Notes: a model not told the origin generated them from the sequence alone. Positions 36,094 through 46,060 are shown, numbered from the stretch's first letter. The stretch is DNA of 64,000 nt from Plantibacter sp. VKM Ac-2880 (GCF_015351235.1 NZ_JADKSJ010000001.1:1241530-1305529); one strand, 5' to 3'. Translations and numbers: made by a program.

Positions 36094-36414
36094 ATGGCTA
36101 CCGCTACTGACAAGGCCCCCGAGGGTCACGAGTCGGCCGAGCACGACGTCAAGGACGCCGCTGCTCGTGGCTACCGCAAGACCCGTCGTGGTCTGGTGAC
36201 CAGCGACAAGATGGAGAAGACCATCGTCGTCGAGGTCGAGGACCGCGTGAAGCACCCGCTCTACGGCAAGGTCATCCGCCGCACCTCCAAGGTCAAGGCT
36301 CACGACGAGGCGAACTCCGCCGGCATCGGCGACCTCGTCCTGATCAGCGAGACCCGCCCGACCAGCGCCACCAAGCGCTGGCGCCTGGTCGAGATTCTCG
36401 AGAAGGCCAAGTAG
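36094..36414 (+). CDS. rpsQ: 30S ribosomal protein S17
   Basis: This 106-residue protein carries an N-terminal extension of about 25 residues before the S17 core ([58 protein letters not shown]). The ATG at 36094 is the only start with the right spacing to GGAGG at the end of rpmC. Confidence 0.97.
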   Translation: MATATDKAPEGHESAEHDVKDAAARGYRKTRRGLVTSDKMEKTIVVEVEDRVKHPLYGKVIRRTSKVKAHDEANSAGIGDLVLISETRPTSATKRWRLVEILEKAK

Positions 36415-36445
36415 GCCTCGCGGCTTACTGAGAGGAAAGCGAACA

Positions 36446-36814
36446 ATGCTTCAGCAAGAATCACGAGTCAAGGTCGCCGACAACACCGGTGCCAAGGAGC
36501 TCCTGACCATTCGTGTGCTCGGCGGCTCCGGCCGTCGCTACGCGGGTCTCGGTGACACCATCGTCGCGACCGTCAAGGACGCGATCCCCGGTGGCAACGT
36601 CAAGAAGGGCGACGTCGTCAAGGCGGTCATCGTCCGCACCCGCAAGCAGACCCGTCGTCCCGACGGTTCCTACATCAAGTTCGACGAGAACGCCGCTGTC
36701 ATCCTGAAGGCTGACGGGGACCCCCGTGGTACCCGCATCTTCGGACCGGTCGGTCGCGAGCTTCGTGACAAGAAGTTCATGAAGATCGTCTCGTTGGCGC
36801 CGGAGGTTATCTAA
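36446..36814 (+). CDS. rplN: 50S ribosomal protein L14
   Basis: This 122-residue protein has the standard length and sequence ([58 protein letters not shown]). It forms an intersubunit bridge. The 31-bp gap before it holds GAGAGGAAAG. Together with rplX and rplE it forms the start of the spc-type gene order, without a visible terminator before it. Confidence 0.98.
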   Translation: MLQQESRVKVADNTGAKELLTIRVLGGSGRRYAGLGDTIVATVKDAIPGGNVKKGDVVKAVIVRTRKQTRRPDGSYIKFDENAAVILKADGDPRGTRIFGPVGRELRDKKFMKIVSLAPEVI

Positions 36815-36817
36815 GTC

Positions 36818-37177
36818 ATGGCAAAGATCAAGAAGGGCGACCTGGTTCAGGTCGTCTCCGGCCCGAAGCAGGACCGCGGTGGTTACCGCGGCAAGCAGGG
36901 GCGCGTCATCGAGGTCCTGGCGGACAAGAACCGGGTGATCGTGGAGGGCGTCAACTACGTCACGAAGCACTCCCGTGTCGGCCAGACCCAGCGTGGGACG
37001 AAGACCGGCGGCATCGAGACCGTCGAGGCTTCGATCCACATCTCCAACGTCGCACTCGTCGACCCGGAGACCAAGGGCCCGACCAAGGTCGGCCACCGCA
37101 ACGAGGAAGTCACGAAGGACGGCGTCACCAAGACGGTCCGCGTTCGTTACGCCAAGAAGTCAGGTAAGGACCTGTAA
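36818..37177 (+). CDS. rplX: 50S ribosomal protein L24
   Basis: This 119-residue KOW-domain protein is an early assembly initiator. It has [40 protein letters not shown] and a C-terminal extension typical of actinobacteria. It starts 3 bp after rplN and overlaps rplE by TAATG. Confidence 0.97.
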   Translation: MAKIKKGDLVQVVSGPKQDRGGYRGKQGRVIEVLADKNRVIVEGVNYVTKHSRVGQTQRGTKTGGIETVEASIHISNVALVDPETKGPTKVGHRNEEVTKDGVTKTVRVRYAKKSGKDL

Positions 37178-37761
37178 TGACCGACACAGAAGTGGCGACT
37201 GGCAAAATCCAGCCCCGTCTCAAGCAGAAGTACCGCGCTGAGATCCTTCCGCAGCTGCAGAAGGACTTCGGCTTCACGAACGTGCACCAGGTGCCCGGTC
37301 TCGTGAAGGTCGTCGTCAACACCGGTGTCGGCGAGGCAGCCCGCGACAGCAAGGTCATCGACGGCGCTGTTTCGGACCTCACCAAGATCACCGGTCAGAA
37401 GCCGCAGGTCACCAAGGCACGCAAGTCCATCGCACAGTTCAAGCTGCGCGAGGGTCAGCCCATCGGCGCCCACGTCACGCTTCGTGGCGACCGCGCCTGG
37501 GAGTTCCTGGACCGCTTGCTGAGCCTCGCTCTTCCGCGTATCCGCGACTTCCGCGGCCTCTCGGACAAGCAGTTCGACGGCAACGGCAACTACACCTTCG
37601 GTCTCCAGGAGCAGTCCATGTTCCACGAGATCGACCAGGACAAGATCGATCGCGTCCGCGGCTTCGACATCACCGTCGTGACCACGGCCAAGAACGACGA
37701 CGAGGGTCGCGCGCTGCTCAAGGCGCTCGGCTTCCCGTTCAAGGCAGCTGAGTCCAAGTAG
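37177..37761 (+). CDS. rplE: 50S ribosomal protein L5
   Basis: This 194-residue 5S rRNA-binding protein shows [55 protein letters not shown] and [20 protein letters not shown]. Length is normal with a short N-terminal extension. After it, where rpsN usually stands, there are only hairpins. Confidence 0.98.
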   Translation: MTDTEVATGKIQPRLKQKYRAEILPQLQKDFGFTNVHQVPGLVKVVVNTGVGEAARDSKVIDGAVSDLTKITGQKPQVTKARKSIAQFKLREGQPIGAHVTLRGDRAWEFLDRLLSLALPRIRDFRGLSDKQFDGNGNYTFGLQEQSMFHEIDQDKIDRVRGFDITVVTTAKNDDEGRALLKALGFPFKAAESK

Positions 37762-37773
37762 GCTGAGCTTCTG

Positions 37774-37838
37774 CCCGGTCCTCGGTGTATGTCGAGGACC
37801 GGGCTTCCGCCCGTTCGGGGCACTCCTGCCCAGAACGG
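37774..37838 (+). terminator. Two consecutive hairpins between rplE and rpsH
   Basis: The first is a perfect 11-bp stem CCCGGTCCTCG / CGAGGACCGGG (37774-37784 and 37793-37803). The second is a 10-bp stem with one internal mismatch (37811-37821 and 37828-37838). They occupy the place of the missing rpsN gene in a 145-bp gap and could terminate or attenuate S10-operon transcripts. A separate promoter for rpsH is not obvious. Confidence 0.65.
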
Positions 37839-37906
37839 TTCAACCACCACAGGTCGGCACCCTTGCACAGGATGTCGAAACCTGGTGAACAAAGGAAACA
37901 CTCGAT

Positions 37907-38305
37907 ATGACCATGACAGATCCGGTCGCAGACATGCTGACCAGACTGCGCAATGCGAACTCGGCGCACCACGACACCGTGTCGATGCCGCACTCCAAGC
38001 TCAAGGTGAACATCGCCGAGATCCTCAAGTCCGAGGGCTACATCTCCGGCTGGGAGGTCGCTGACGCGGCCGTCGGACAGACGCTCTCGCTGAGCCTCAA
38101 GTTCGGCCCGAACCGCGAGCGCTCCATCGCCGGCATCAAGCGCGTCTCGAAGCCCGGCCTCCGCGTCTACGCGAAGTCGAACGAGATCCCCAAGGTCCTC
38201 GGCGGCCTCGGCGTCGTCATCCTGTCCACCTCCAGCGGACTCCTCACGGACCGCCAGGCCGAGAAGAAGGGCGTGGGTGGGGAAATCCTCGCCTACGTGT
38301 GGTAG
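37907..38305 (+). CDS. rpsH: 30S ribosomal protein S8
   Basis: This 132-residue protein begins [20 protein letters not shown], as expected for S8, and ends in the conserved [11 protein letters not shown]. The start at ATG 37907 has CAAAGGAAA upstream; ATG 37913 is also possible. In E. coli S8 represses the spc operon by binding its mRNA. It is followed after 6 bp by rplF. Confidence 0.98.
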   Translation: MTMTDPVADMLTRLRNANSAHHDTVSMPHSKLKVNIAEILKSEGYISGWEVADAAVGQTLSLSLKFGPNRERSIAGIKRVSKPGLRVYAKSNEIPKVLGGLGVVILSTSSGLLTDRQAEKKGVGGEILAYVW

Positions 38306-38311
38306 CCAGTC

Positions 38312-38848
38312 ATGTCTCGTATTGGAAGACTCCCCATCGACATCCCGGCAGGCGTCACCATCGACGTCGCCGGCCAGAACGTCACCGTCAAGGGCCCGAA
38401 GGGTGAGCTCTCGCTCGTCGTCGCCAGCCCCATCGAGGTCAAGCTCGAAGACGCACAGCTGCTGGTCACGCGTCCCGACGACGAGCGCAACTCGCGTTCG
38501 CTCCACGGCCTGACCCGCACGCTCATCGCGAACCAGATCATCGGCGTCACCCAGGGCTACTCCAAGGGCCTCGAGGTCGTCGGTACCGGTTACCGCGTCG
38601 CACAGAAGGGCAGCTCGGTCGAGTTCGCGCTCGGCTTCTCGCACCCCGTCACCGTCGAGCCGCCGGTCGGCATCACGCTGACCGTCGAGGGCAACAACAA
38701 GCTCACGGTCGCCGGTATCGACAAGCAGGCCGTCGGCGAGGTCGCCGCCAACATCCGTAAGATCCGCAAGCCCGAGCCGTACAAGGGCAAGGGTGTGCGC
38801 TACGCCGGCGAGATCGTGCGTCGCAAGGCCGGAAAGGCTGGTAAGTAA
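38312..38848 (+). CDS. rplF: 50S ribosomal protein L6
   Basis: This 178-residue protein has two repeated folds and the conserved C-terminal end [21 protein letters not shown]. The N-terminus [19 protein letters not shown] is typical. It is within the spc cluster, 2 bp before rplR. Confidence 0.98.
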   Translation: MSRIGRLPIDIPAGVTIDVAGQNVTVKGPKGELSLVVASPIEVKLEDAQLLVTRPDDERNSRSLHGLTRTLIANQIIGVTQGYSKGLEVVGTGYRVAQKGSSVEFALGFSHPVTVEPPVGITLTVEGNNKLTVAGIDKQAVGEVAANIRKIRKPEPYKGKGVRYAGEIVRRKAGKAGK

Positions 38849-38850
38849 CC

Positions 38851-39210
38851 ATGGCTCGTCCAACGAAGACTGCCGCACGTGGCCGTCGCCACGCGCGTCT
38901 GCGCAAGAAGGTCGAGGGCACCGCGGTCCGTCCGCGCCTCGTCGTCAACCGTTCAGCCCGTCACGTGTTCGTGCAGGTTGTCGATGACACGAAGGGTCAC
39001 ACCCTCGTCTCCGCCTCGACCATGGAGGACACCCTCCGGACGTTCGACGGCGACAAGACCGCCAAGTCGCGCAAGGTCGGCGAACTCATCGCCGAGCGTG
39101 CAAAGGCAGCCGGCATCGAAGATGTCGTATTTGACCGTGGAGGCAACCGCTACGCAGGTCGCGTGGCAGCAATTGCCGATGGTGCTCGAGAGGGCGGATT
39201 GAACCTGTGA
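38851..39210 (+). CDS. rplR: 50S ribosomal protein L18
   Basis: This 119-residue 5S rRNA-binding protein shows [32 protein letters not shown] and the end [20 protein letters not shown]. Length is normal. It overlaps the GTG start of rpsE (GTGA). Confidence 0.98.
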   Translation: MARPTKTAARGRRHARLRKKVEGTAVRPRLVVNRSARHVFVQVVDDTKGHTLVSASTMEDTLRTFDGDKTAKSRKVGELIAERAKAAGIEDVVFDRGGNRYAGRVAAIADGAREGGLNL

Positions 39211-39917
39211 GCGAAGACAACAAGCAGCTGCAAGAGCCTGTCGCAACCGTGGCCGAGGCCCCGGTCGAGACCGCGGCGTCGACGGCACCGACCGGTGACC
39301 GCGAGCCGCGCGAGGCGCGTCGCGGAGGCCGTGAGCGCAACCCGAACCGCGACCGCGGAAGCCGGGACAGCGACAAGAGCCAGTTCCTGGAGCGCGTCGT
39401 GACCATCAACCGTGTCTCGAAGGTCGTGAAGGGTGGCCGTCGCTTCAGCTTCACCGCCCTCGTGGTCGTCGGAGACGGCAACGGCATGGTCGGCGTCGGC
39501 TACGGCAAGGCCCGCGAAGTGCCCCTCGCGATCGCGAAGGGCGTCGAGGAGGCGAAGAAGAACTTCTTCCGCGTCCCGCGCGTCGGTTCGACCATCCCGC
39601 ACCCCACCCAGGGTGAGGCGGCAGCCGGTGTGGTGCTCCTGCGCCCCGCCGCCGCCGGTACCGGTGTCATCGCCGGTGGTCCGGTCCGCGCCGTCCTCGA
39701 GTGCGCCGGTATCCACGACGTCCTGAGCAAGTCGCTCGGTTCGTCCAACACGATCAACATCGTCCACGCGACCGTCACGGCGCTGAAGCAGCTCGAGGAA
39801 CCTCGTGCCGTCGCAGCCCGTCGCGGTCTCGAGTTCGACCAGGTCGCTCCGGCCCGTCTGCTCCGCGCAGAGGCAGAGGCCGTTCAGGCGGCCGCTGCTG
39901 CGAAGGTAGGTGCCTGA
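39207..39917 (+). CDS. rpsE: 30S ribosomal protein S5 with N-terminal extension
   Basis: This 236-residue protein has a disordered N-terminal extension of about 55 residues (Ala/Glu/Arg-rich, [15 protein letters not shown]) before the S5 core: [39 protein letters not shown] and [11 protein letters not shown]. It starts at GTG 39207, coupled to rplR, and ends overlapping rpmD (TGATG). Confidence 0.97.
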   Translation: MSEDNKQLQEPVATVAEAPVETAASTAPTGDREPREARRGGRERNPNRDRGSRDSDKSQFLERVVTINRVSKVVKGGRRFSFTALVVVGDGNGMVGVGYGKAREVPLAIAKGVEEAKKNFFRVPRVGSTIPHPTQGEAAAGVVLLRPAAAGTGVIAGGPVRAVLECAGIHDVLSKSLGSSNTINIVHATVTALKQLEEPRAVAARRGLEFDQVAPARLLRAEAEAVQAAAAAKVGA

Positions 39918-40099
39918 TGGCCCAGCTGAGGATCACCCAGATCAAGGGCAGAATTAGTGAGAAGCAGAACCAGCGCGACACGCTTCGCAGCCTGGGTCTC
40001 CGTCGCATCGGAGCTGTCGTCGTCCGTCCGGACAACGCACAGAACCGCGGCTACGTGAACACTGTTGCTCACCTCGTACAGGTTGAGGAGATCGACTAA
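39917..40099 (+). CDS. rpmD: 50S ribosomal protein L30
   Basis: This 60-residue protein has the exact bacterial length ([39 protein letters not shown]). The start at 39917 is fixed by homology; upstream extension of the frame lies within rpsE and is not real. It is coupled on both sides (TGATG and TAATG). Confidence 0.97.
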   Translation: MAQLRITQIKGRISEKQNQRDTLRSLGLRRIGAVVVRPDNAQNRGYVNTVAHLVQVEEID

Positions 40100-40695
40100 T
40101 GGCTGACAAGAACGAAACCACTGAGGAGAAGGCCCCCAAGGCCGCTGCGAAGGCAGCTCCGAAGACGGCCGCTCCGAAGTCCGAGCCGAAGGCGAAGGCG
40201 GCCCCCAAGGCTGCTGCTGCCAAGAAGCCCGCGACGGACGAGCCCGCCGAGAAGCGCGAGCAGGTCCTGAAGGTCCACCACCTCCGTCCCGCCGCTGGTG
40301 CCAAGAAGGCCCGGATGCGCGTCGGTCGCGGTGAGGCGTCCAAGGGTAAGACCGCTGGTCGCGGTACCAAGGGTACGAAGGCCCGGTACAACGTCAAGGT
40401 CGGCTTCGAGGGTGGGCAGATGCCGCTGCACATGCGCACCCCGAAGCTCCGTGGCTTCAAGAACCCCTTCCGCGTCGAGTACCAGGTCGTGAACCTGGAG
40501 AAGCTCGCCGAGCTGTACCCCAAGGGTGGCGACGTCACCACGGTCGACCTCGTCGCCAAGGGTGCCGTCCGGAAGAACGAGAAGGTCAAGGTTCTCGGAA
40601 ACGGTGACATCTCGGTTAAGCTGAATGTCGCGGTCGACAAGGTCTCCGGCTCAGCTGAGCAGAAGATCGTGGCAGCCGGGGGCAGCGTCAAGTAG
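40099..40695 (+). CDS. rplO: 50S ribosomal protein L15 with basic N-terminal extension
   Basis: The L15 domain begins near residue 55 ([57 protein letters not shown]). Residues 1-54 are an Ala/Lys/Pro/Glu-rich extension with alternating KA motifs, which makes the 198-residue protein about 50 longer than usual. It is coupled to rpmD. A hairpin lies between it and secY. Confidence 0.96.
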   Translation: MADKNETTEEKAPKAAAKAAPKTAAPKSEPKAKAAPKAAAAKKPATDEPAEKREQVLKVHHLRPAAGAKKARMRVGRGEASKGKTAGRGTKGTKARYNVKVGFEGGQMPLHMRTPKLRGFKNPFRVEYQVVNLEKLAELYPKGGDVTTVDLVAKGAVRKNEKVKVLGNGDISVKLNVAVDKVSGSAEQKIVAAGGSVK

Positions 40696-40725
40696 CCCTC
40701 GGCCGGCTCCGCACAGGAGCTCACT

Positions 40726-40754
40726 CGGGTGGCCGGCATCATGCCGGTCACCCG
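40726..40754 (+). terminator. Hairpin in front of secY
   Basis: Arms CGGGTGGCCGGCAT (40726-40739) and ATGCCGGTCACCCG (40741-40754) pair over 14 bp with one G-T. They lie 23 nt before the secY ribosome binding site. No T run follows, so an attenuator or a translation-modulating hairpin is more likely than a full terminator. Confidence 0.5.
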
Positions 40755-40788
40755 GGCCGACCCCGCACCATCCCACAGGAGGCCCCTT

Positions 40789-42117
40789 TTGTTCACCGCC
40801 ATCGGCCGGATCTTCCGGACCCCGGATCTTCGTCGGAAGATCGGGTTCACACTCGGAATCATCGCCATCTACCGGCTCGGGTCCTTCATCCCAGCTCCGT
40901 TCGTGAACTTCCCGAACGTGCAGCAGTGCCTCGCGAACCAGCAGGCAGCCGGAGCTTCGGGCCTCTACGAGCTCGTCAACCTCTTCAGCGGTGGCGCGCT
41001 CCTCCAACTCTCCATCTTCGCGTTGGGCATCATGCCCTACATCACCGCGTCGATCATCGTCCAGCTGCTCCGCGTGGTCATCCCGCACTTCGAGACGCTG
41101 CACAAGGAAGGCCAGTCCGGCCAGGGCAAGCTGACGCAGTACACCCGCTACCTGACCATCTTCCTCGGCATCCTCCAGTCGACGACGCTGATCACGGTCG
41201 CGAAGAGCGGTGCACTGTTCGGCAACCAGGGCGGCGTCTGCGCCGACCTCATCACCGCCCAGGGCGGCACCTGGTACGGCATGCTCCTCATGGTCGTCAC
41301 CATGACCGCCGGCACCGGCCTCGTCATGTGGATGGCCGAGCTCGTCACCGAGCGTGGTGTCGGCAACGGCATGTCCCTCCTCATCTTCACCTCCATCGCC
41401 GCGACCTTCCCCGGTTCGCTCGCCGCCATCTGGACCGCGAAGGGACCGGAGGTCTTCCTCCTCGTCCTCGCCGTCGGGCTGGTGATCGTCGGGCTCGTCG
41501 TGTTCGTCGAACAGTCGCAGCGTCGAATCCCGGTGCAGTACGCGAAGCGCATGGTCGGACGCCGCACCTACGGTGGCAACAACACCTACATCCCCATCAA
41601 GGTCAACATGGCCGGTGTGGTGCCCGTCATCTTCGCGTCGTCGATCCTGTACCTGCCGGCCCTCATCGCGCAGTTCAATCAGCCGACGACCGGTACGCCG
41701 GCGCCGTGGGTCCTCTGGATCCAGCAGTACCTCACCAAGGGTGACCACCCGTTGTACATGCTCATGTACTTCCTGCTCATCGTCGGGTTCACCTACTTCT
41801 ACGTCGCGATCACCTTCAACCCGGAAGAGGTCGCCGACAACATGAAGAAGTACGGCGGATTCATCCCCGGGATCCGTGCCGGGCGTCCGACGGCCGAGTA
41901 CCTCGACTACGTCCTGACGCGCGTGACCCTTCCCGGATCCATCTATCTGGGGTTGATCGCGCTCCTCCCGCTCATCGCCCTGGCGCTCGTCGGCGCGAAC
42001 GCGAACTTCCCCTTCGGTGGCGCATCGATCCTCATCATCGTGGGCGTCGGTCTCGAGACGGTGAAGCAGATCGACTCGCAACTCCAGCAGCGCCACTACG
42101 AAGGACTCCTGCGTTGA
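40789..42117 (+). CDS. secY: Preprotein translocase subunit SecY
   Basis: This 442-residue channel protein has ten membrane helices by hydropathy. Recognisable parts are [34 protein letters not shown], the cytosolic loop [15 protein letters not shown] and [22 protein letters not shown] 40789 is chosen because ACAGGAGG lies at the right distance (40776-40783) and it gives the usual length; the upstream GTG at 40729 lies inside the hairpin. Its stop overlaps the TTG start of adk (TTGA). Confidence 0.96.
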   Translation: MFTAIGRIFRTPDLRRKIGFTLGIIAIYRLGSFIPAPFVNFPNVQQCLANQQAAGASGLYELVNLFSGGALLQLSIFALGIMPYITASIIVQLLRVVIPHFETLHKEGQSGQGKLTQYTRYLTIFLGILQSTTLITVAKSGALFGNQGGVCADLITAQGGTWYGMLLMVVTMTAGTGLVMWMAELVTERGVGNGMSLLIFTSIAATFPGSLAAIWTAKGPEVFLLVLAVGLVIVGLVVFVEQSQRRIPVQYAKRMVGRRTYGGNNTYIPIKVNMAGVVPVIFASSILYLPALIAQFNQPTTGTPAPWVLWIQQYLTKGDHPLYMLMYFLLIVGFTYFYVAITFNPEEVADNMKKYGGFIPGIRAGRPTAEYLDYVLTRVTLPGSIYLGLIALLPLIALALVGANANFPFGGASILIIVGVGLETVKQIDSQLQQRHYEGLLR

Positions 42118-42722
42118 GCGCGGCGTCCGGAAAGCCCCGCCTGCTCATCGTCGGTCCTCCCGGGTCCGGCAAGGGCACGCAGGCGGCCTTCCTCTCGGAG
42201 CGTTTCGGCATCCCCGCGATCTCGACCGGAGACATCTTCCGCGCGAACATCAAGGGCGGTACACCGCTCGGCAAGCAGGTCCAGGAGCTCGTCCGTGGGG
42301 GCGGGTACGTCCCGGACTCGCTGACCAACGAGATCGTCCGCGACCGTCTGCACCAGCCGGACGCCCTCGACGGGTTCCTGCTCGACGGCTATCCCCGCAC
42401 GACCGACCAGGTCGTCGCGCTCGACGCGCTCCTCGCTGAGAACGGCACGAGCCTCGACGCGGTCGTGCAGTTGCAGGCGGAGACCGAGGAAGTCGTCGTC
42501 CGGCTGCTGAAGCGTGCCGAAGCGGAGGGCCGCCCGGACGACACCGAAGAGGTCATCCGCCACCGGCTCGAGCTGTACGCGAAGGAGACCGCTCCGCTGA
42601 TCGAGGTCTTCACGGCGCGCGGTCTCGTCGTCGCCGTGGACGGACTCGGCGAGGTGTCCGAGGTGACTGCGCGGATCGATGCCGCGCTGGCAGCTCGCGG
42701 CATCATCGTGCCCGCCGTCTGA
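42114..42722 (+). CDS. adk: Adenylate kinase, short-LID type
   Basis: This 202-residue enzyme catalyses AMP + ATP to 2 ADP. It has the P-loop [14 protein letters not shown], the AMP-binding [11 protein letters not shown] and [12 protein letters not shown]. The segment after [13 protein letters not shown] goes straight to [11 protein letters not shown], so the zinc-type LID insertion is absent, as in mycobacterial Adk. The start is TTG 42114, coupled to secY. Confidence 0.96.
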   Translation: MSAASGKPRLLIVGPPGSGKGTQAAFLSERFGIPAISTGDIFRANIKGGTPLGKQVQELVRGGGYVPDSLTNEIVRDRLHQPDALDGFLLDGYPRTTDQVVALDALLAENGTSLDAVVQLQAETEEVVVRLLKRAEAEGRPDDTEEVIRHRLELYAKETAPLIEVFTARGLVVAVDGLGEVSEVTARIDAALAARGIIVPAV

Positions 42723-42742
42723 CGCGGAACACCTCCACCACG

Positions 42743-43582
42743 GTGTTCCGGAAGTCGATCTACAAGACGCCTGAGCAGATCCGCGCGATGATCGCGCCGG
42801 GGCTCGCCACGGCGGCGTCGCTCGATGCGGTCCGCGAACGGATCGCCCCTGGAGTCACGACCCTGCAGCTCGACGCGGTTGCCGAAGCGGCGATCATCGC
42901 AGCCGGTGGCCACTCCAATTTCAAGCTCGTCCCGGGATACCGGCACACGGTCTGCACTTCGGTGAACGATGACGTCGTGCACGGGATCCCCGGCGTCAGG
43001 GTCCTCGGCCCCGGCGACATCGTCTCGGTCGACAGCGGTGCGGAGATCGATGGCTGGAACGGCGACTCGGCGATGACCGTCGTCCTGCCCGACCCGACTC
43101 GGCCGGACCTCGTCGCCGAGCGAGAGCGGCTGTCGGCCGTGACCGAAGGGTCGCTGTGGGCGGGCGTCGCCGAGCTCGCGACCGCGCGGCACCTCAACCA
43201 GGTCGGCGCGGCCATCGAGGAGTACGTCGAGGACCACGCCCCTGAAGGACGTCCGTACGGCATCCTCACCGACTACGTGGGTCATGGCATCGGTCGCACG
43301 ATGCACGAGGCGCCGCCTGTCTTCAACTACCGTGTCCGCCAGCGAGGTCCCGAGGTGAAGCCCGGACTCGTCGTGGCCATCGAGCCGATGGTGGTGGCGG
43401 GAAGCCCAGACACCTTCGTCCGCGACGACGAATGGACCGTCGCGACGCTCGACGGTGCTGTCGCCGCGCACTGGGAGCACAGTGTGGCCGTGCACCGCGA
43501 CGGGATCTGGGTGCTGACGGCGACTGACGGCGGCGCCGCGGCACTGGCCGCGTTCGGTGTCACGCCGGTCCGCCCCGCCTGA
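42743..43582 (+). CDS. map: Methionine aminopeptidase type I
   Basis: This 279-residue metalloprotease removes the initiator Met. The five metal ligands are visible: Asp in VSVDSGAE, Asp in WNGDSAM, His in YVGHGIG, Glu in VVAIEPM and Glu in AAHWEHS. The GTG start at 42743 gives the usual short type Ib length. It follows adk by 20 bp, as in many actinobacteria. Confidence 0.96.
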   Translation: MFRKSIYKTPEQIRAMIAPGLATAASLDAVRERIAPGVTTLQLDAVAEAAIIAAGGHSNFKLVPGYRHTVCTSVNDDVVHGIPGVRVLGPGDIVSVDSGAEIDGWNGDSAMTVVLPDPTRPDLVAERERLSAVTEGSLWAGVAELATARHLNQVGAAIEEYVEDHAPEGRPYGILTDYVGHGIGRTMHEAPPVFNYRVRQRGPEVKPGLVVAIEPMVVAGSPDTFVRDDEWTVATLDGAVAAHWEHSVAVHRDGIWVLTATDGGAAALAAFGVTPVRPA

Positions 43583-43616
43583 CCACCGCGCCGCCGTGCG
43601 CCGGCTCCACCACCGG

Positions 43617-43622
43617 TAGAGT
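43617..43622 (+). promoter_or_regulatory. Candidate -10 box for leaderless transcription
   Basis: TAGAGT ends 8 nt before ATG 43631 of the aminotransferase-like gene, and no ribosome binding site lies between. Confidence 0.5.
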
Positions 43623-43630
43623 TGCTCGTC

Positions 43631-44515
43631 ATGAGTGTTCCGATCGTGTTCCTGCTCGACGTCCTGCCCGCAGACGCCATCGTCGACGAGGCGACGCTCG
43701 AGGCGTCGATCACCTCCGGCGGGGACGGCTCGCACGTCTTGAGCGTCTTCGATCTGGGACCCGCACGCGGTGACGGCATCTTCGAGACGATCGGTGTGGT
43801 CGGGCGCCACGCGCAGTCGGTCGAGGCGCACCTCGCCCGGCTGACCGAATCGGCAGCCATCCTGGACCTGCCCGCGCCGAACCACGCGCAGTGGCGGTCC
43901 GCCGTCGATCGCGCGGTCGCAGCACTTCCGGAAGCAGAACAGAGCGCCGTGCGTCTGGTCCTGACGCGGGGGAGCGGTGAGCGCCCCACGGCCTGGGTCT
44001 CGGCGACGCCGGCCAGTGGATTCCCTGAACGCGAGACCGGGATAGAGGTCGTGCTCCTGGATCGTGGCCTGTCGAGTGACGTCCAGGAACGGTCACCCTG
44101 GCTGCTCGCCGGGGCGAAGACGCTTTCGTACGCGGTCAACATGGCGGCCCTCCGCGAGGCGCACCGTCGCGGGGCGGACGACGTGCTCTTCGTGAGCAGC
44201 GACGGGTTCGTGCTCGAGGGGCCGACCTCGACCGTGGTCGTCCGGATCGGGGGCACCTTCGTCACGCCGCCCGCGTCGAGCGGCATCCTCCCCGGCACCA
44301 CGCAACTCGCGCTCTGGGAGTACCTCGAAGCCGAGGGACACCCGTACGAACACCGCATGCTGACCCCCGACGACGTGATGCAGGCCGATGCGGTGTGGTT
44401 GCTGTCGAGCGTGCGGCTGGCCGCCCCCGTCGCAGTCGTCGACGGACGGCCGGTCGGCATCGACCGAGGACTCACGGCGGAGCTGAACGCCGCCCTCCTC
44501 GCGCGGACCGAGTGA
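43631..44515 (+). CDS. Class IV PLP aminotransferase-like protein (aminodeoxychorismate lyase type)
   Basis: This 294-residue protein has the fold-type IV pattern: FDLGPARGDGIFETIGVV near the N-terminus, PLP-binding Lys163 in LAGAKTLSY, NMAALREAHRRGADDVLFVS, and LEGPTSTVVV with the phosphate-binding GILPGTT. It may make 4-aminobenzoate for folate, like PabC, or act on branched-chain or D-amino acids. The Ser-rich GPTSTV in place of the usual E-G-x-x-S-N-x leaves the substrate open. It stands between map and infA, an uncommon insertion in this cluster. Confidence 0.78.
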   Translation: MSVPIVFLLDVLPADAIVDEATLEASITSGGDGSHVLSVFDLGPARGDGIFETIGVVGRHAQSVEAHLARLTESAAILDLPAPNHAQWRSAVDRAVAALPEAEQSAVRLVLTRGSGERPTAWVSATPASGFPERETGIEVVLLDRGLSSDVQERSPWLLAGAKTLSYAVNMAALREAHRRGADDVLFVSSDGFVLEGPTSTVVVRIGGTFVTPPASSGILPGTTQLALWEYLEAEGHPYEHRMLTPDDVMQADAVWLLSSVRLAAPVAVVDGRPVGIDRGLTAELNAALLARTE

Positions 44516-44539
44516 CGACGAGCACCTCTCGACGTTGAG

Positions 44540-44569
44540 TTGGTGAAACGCCGAAACATAGCATAGAAT
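44540..44569 (+). promoter_or_regulatory. Candidate promoter of the infA operon
   Basis: TTGGTG (44540-44545), 18 bp and TAGAAT (44564-44569) form a plausible promoter in the 152-bp gap before infA. The leader would be about 90 nt. Confidence 0.55.
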
Positions 44570-44667
44570 CGATCTTTGGTGCTTTCTGCATGCCTTCGGC
44601 GAGCCGACATCCGCACCGCAATCCATCCGCACGACCAGTGCGACTCAACCTGAGCGACAGTGAGGCT

Positions 44668-44889
44668 ATGGCCAAAAAAGACGGCGTCATCGAGATCGAG
44701 GGCCAAGTGGTCGAGGCTCTGCCCAACGCGATGTTCCGCGTTGAGCTGACCAACGGACACAAGGTACTTGCCCACATTTCGGGCAAAATGCGTCAGCACT
44801 ACATCCGCATCCTCCCAGAGGACCGCGTGATCGTGGAACTGACCCCCTACGACCTGACCCGTGGTCGGATCGTCTACCGCTACAAGTAG
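44668..44889 (+). CDS. infA: Translation initiation factor IF-1
   Basis: This 73-residue OB-fold factor binds the A-site during initiation. The sequence [20 protein letters not shown] and [16 protein letters not shown] is the family in full length. ATG 44668 is chosen by homology and by GTGAGG upstream; upstream in-frame codons are not coding. It heads the infA-rpmJ-rpsM-rpsK-rpoA-rplQ group. Confidence 0.98.
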   Translation: MAKKDGVIEIEGQVVEALPNAMFRVELTNGHKVLAHISGKMRQHYIRILPEDRVIVELTPYDLTRGRIVYRYK

Positions 44890-44970
44890 GTCGCGCTGTA
44901 AGTAACGGCCGGACGCGCCGCCACCAACCGGTGTCGGGCCCCGGCACGACGACAGCGAAAAGAGAGAACT

Positions 44971-45084
44971 ATGAAGGTCAAGCCCAGCGTCAAGAAGATC
45001 TGCGACAAGTGCAAGGTCATCCGTCGCAACGGCCGCGTCATGGTCATCTGCGAGAACCCGCGCCACAAGCAGCGCCAGGGTTGA
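44971..45084 (+). CDS. rpmJ: 50S ribosomal protein L36 (zinc-binding form)
   Basis: This 37-residue protein starts [20 protein letters not shown] and ends in [11 protein letters not shown]. Cys11, Cys14, Cys27 and His32 form the zinc ribbon, so this is the zinc-containing version. AAAGAGAG precedes ATG 44971. A second zinc-free L36 copy, often present in actinobacteria, is not in the window. Confidence 0.97.
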   Translation: MKVKPSVKKICDKCKVIRRNGRVMVICENPRHKQRQG

Positions 45085-45138
45085 TCTCAGAGGACCTGCA
45101 GCACGCAGCCCTGAGCACCACAGCAACACCCCTCTAAC

Positions 45139-45213
45139 GGCAGTTCCACATCCTGCAACGCGCAAGCGCGGCGGGGGACACCTCGGGTCGGAGGCCCGAG
45201 CACCGGAACTGCT
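45139..45213 (+). promoter_or_regulatory. Structured leader before rpsM (three-way-junction-like RNA)
   Basis: A long-range stem GCAGTTCC (45140-45147) with GGAACTGC (45205-45212) encloses two hairpins: CGCG-CAAG-CGCG (45159-45170) and CTCGGG/CCCGAG (45182-45187 with 45195-45200). This fold lies in the 161-bp gap between rpmJ and rpsM and ends about 20 nt before the ribosome binding site TAGGAGA. It may be a cis-regulatory element for ribosomal protein feedback. Confidence 0.5.
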
Positions 45214-45245
45214 CCACACCTCCACAACTCCTAGGAGAAGCCACC

Positions 45246-45620
45246 ATGGCACGTCTCGCCGGCGTAGACATCCCACGCGACAAGCGCGTGGAAGTTGCAC
45301 TGACGTACATCTACGGTGTTGGCCGCACGCGGTCACTCAAGACCCTCGCCGACACCGGCATCAGCGGAGACATCCGCGTGAAGGATCTCACCGATGACCA
45401 GCTGATCGCCCTGCGCGATTACATCGAGGGCACCTTCAAGGTCGAGGGTGACCTCCGCCGTGAGGTCGCCGCCGACATCCGCCGCAAGGTGGAGATCGGG
45501 TCCTACCAGGGCATCCGTCACCGTCGTGGCCTTCCGGTCCACGGCCAGCGCACCAAGACCAACGCGCGCACCCGCAAGGGCCCGAAGCGCACCGTCGCCG
45601 GCAAGAAGAAGGCCCGCTAG
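45246..45620 (+). CDS. rpsM: 30S ribosomal protein S13
   Basis: This 124-residue protein of the subunit head shows [30 protein letters not shown] and [20 protein letters not shown] with the end [15 protein letters not shown]. Length is standard. TAGGAGAAG precedes ATG 45246. Confidence 0.98.
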   Translation: MARLAGVDIPRDKRVEVALTYIYGVGRTRSLKTLADTGISGDIRVKDLTDDQLIALRDYIEGTFKVEGDLRREVAADIRRKVEIGSYQGIRHRRGLPVHGQRTKTNARTRKGPKRTVAGKKKAR

Positions 45621-45661
45621 GCCCCGCCTAGTCGCCTCGTCATAGGACTCAGGAGATATTC

Positions 45662-46060
45662 ATGGCAGCACCAAAGTCGGCCGTTCGGAAGCCGCGTAAG
45701 AAGGAAAAGAAGAACATCGCCGTGGGCCAGGCCCACATCAAGTCGACGTTCAACAACACGATCGTCTCGATCACCGACCCCTCGGGCGCGGTCATCAGCT
45801 GGGCGTCGTCCGGTGGCGTCGGCTTCAAGGGTTCGCGCAAGTCGACCCCGTTCGCCGCACAGCTCGCCGCCGAGTCGGCTGCGCGTCAGGCGCAGGAGCA
45901 CGGCATGAAGAAGGTCGACGTGTTCGTCAAGGGACCGGGCTCCGGCCGCGAGACCGCGATCCGTTCGCTCCAGGCCGCAGGCCTCGAGGTCGGTTCGATC
46001 AACGACGTCACGCCTCAGGCACACAACGGTTGCCGCCCCCCGAAGCGTCGCCGCGTCTAA
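45662..46060 (+). CDS. rpsK: 30S ribosomal protein S11
   Basis: This 132-residue protein has [58 protein letters not shown] and the end [13 protein letters not shown]. The next gene would normally be rpsD, which is absent; a long hairpin and rpoA follow. Confidence 0.98.
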   Translation: MAAPKSAVRKPRKKEKKNIAVGQAHIKSTFNNTIVSITDPSGAVISWASSGGVGFKGSRKSTPFAAQLAAESAARQAQEHGMKKVDVFVKGPGSGRETAIRSLQAAGLEVGSINDVTPQAHNGCRPPKRRRV

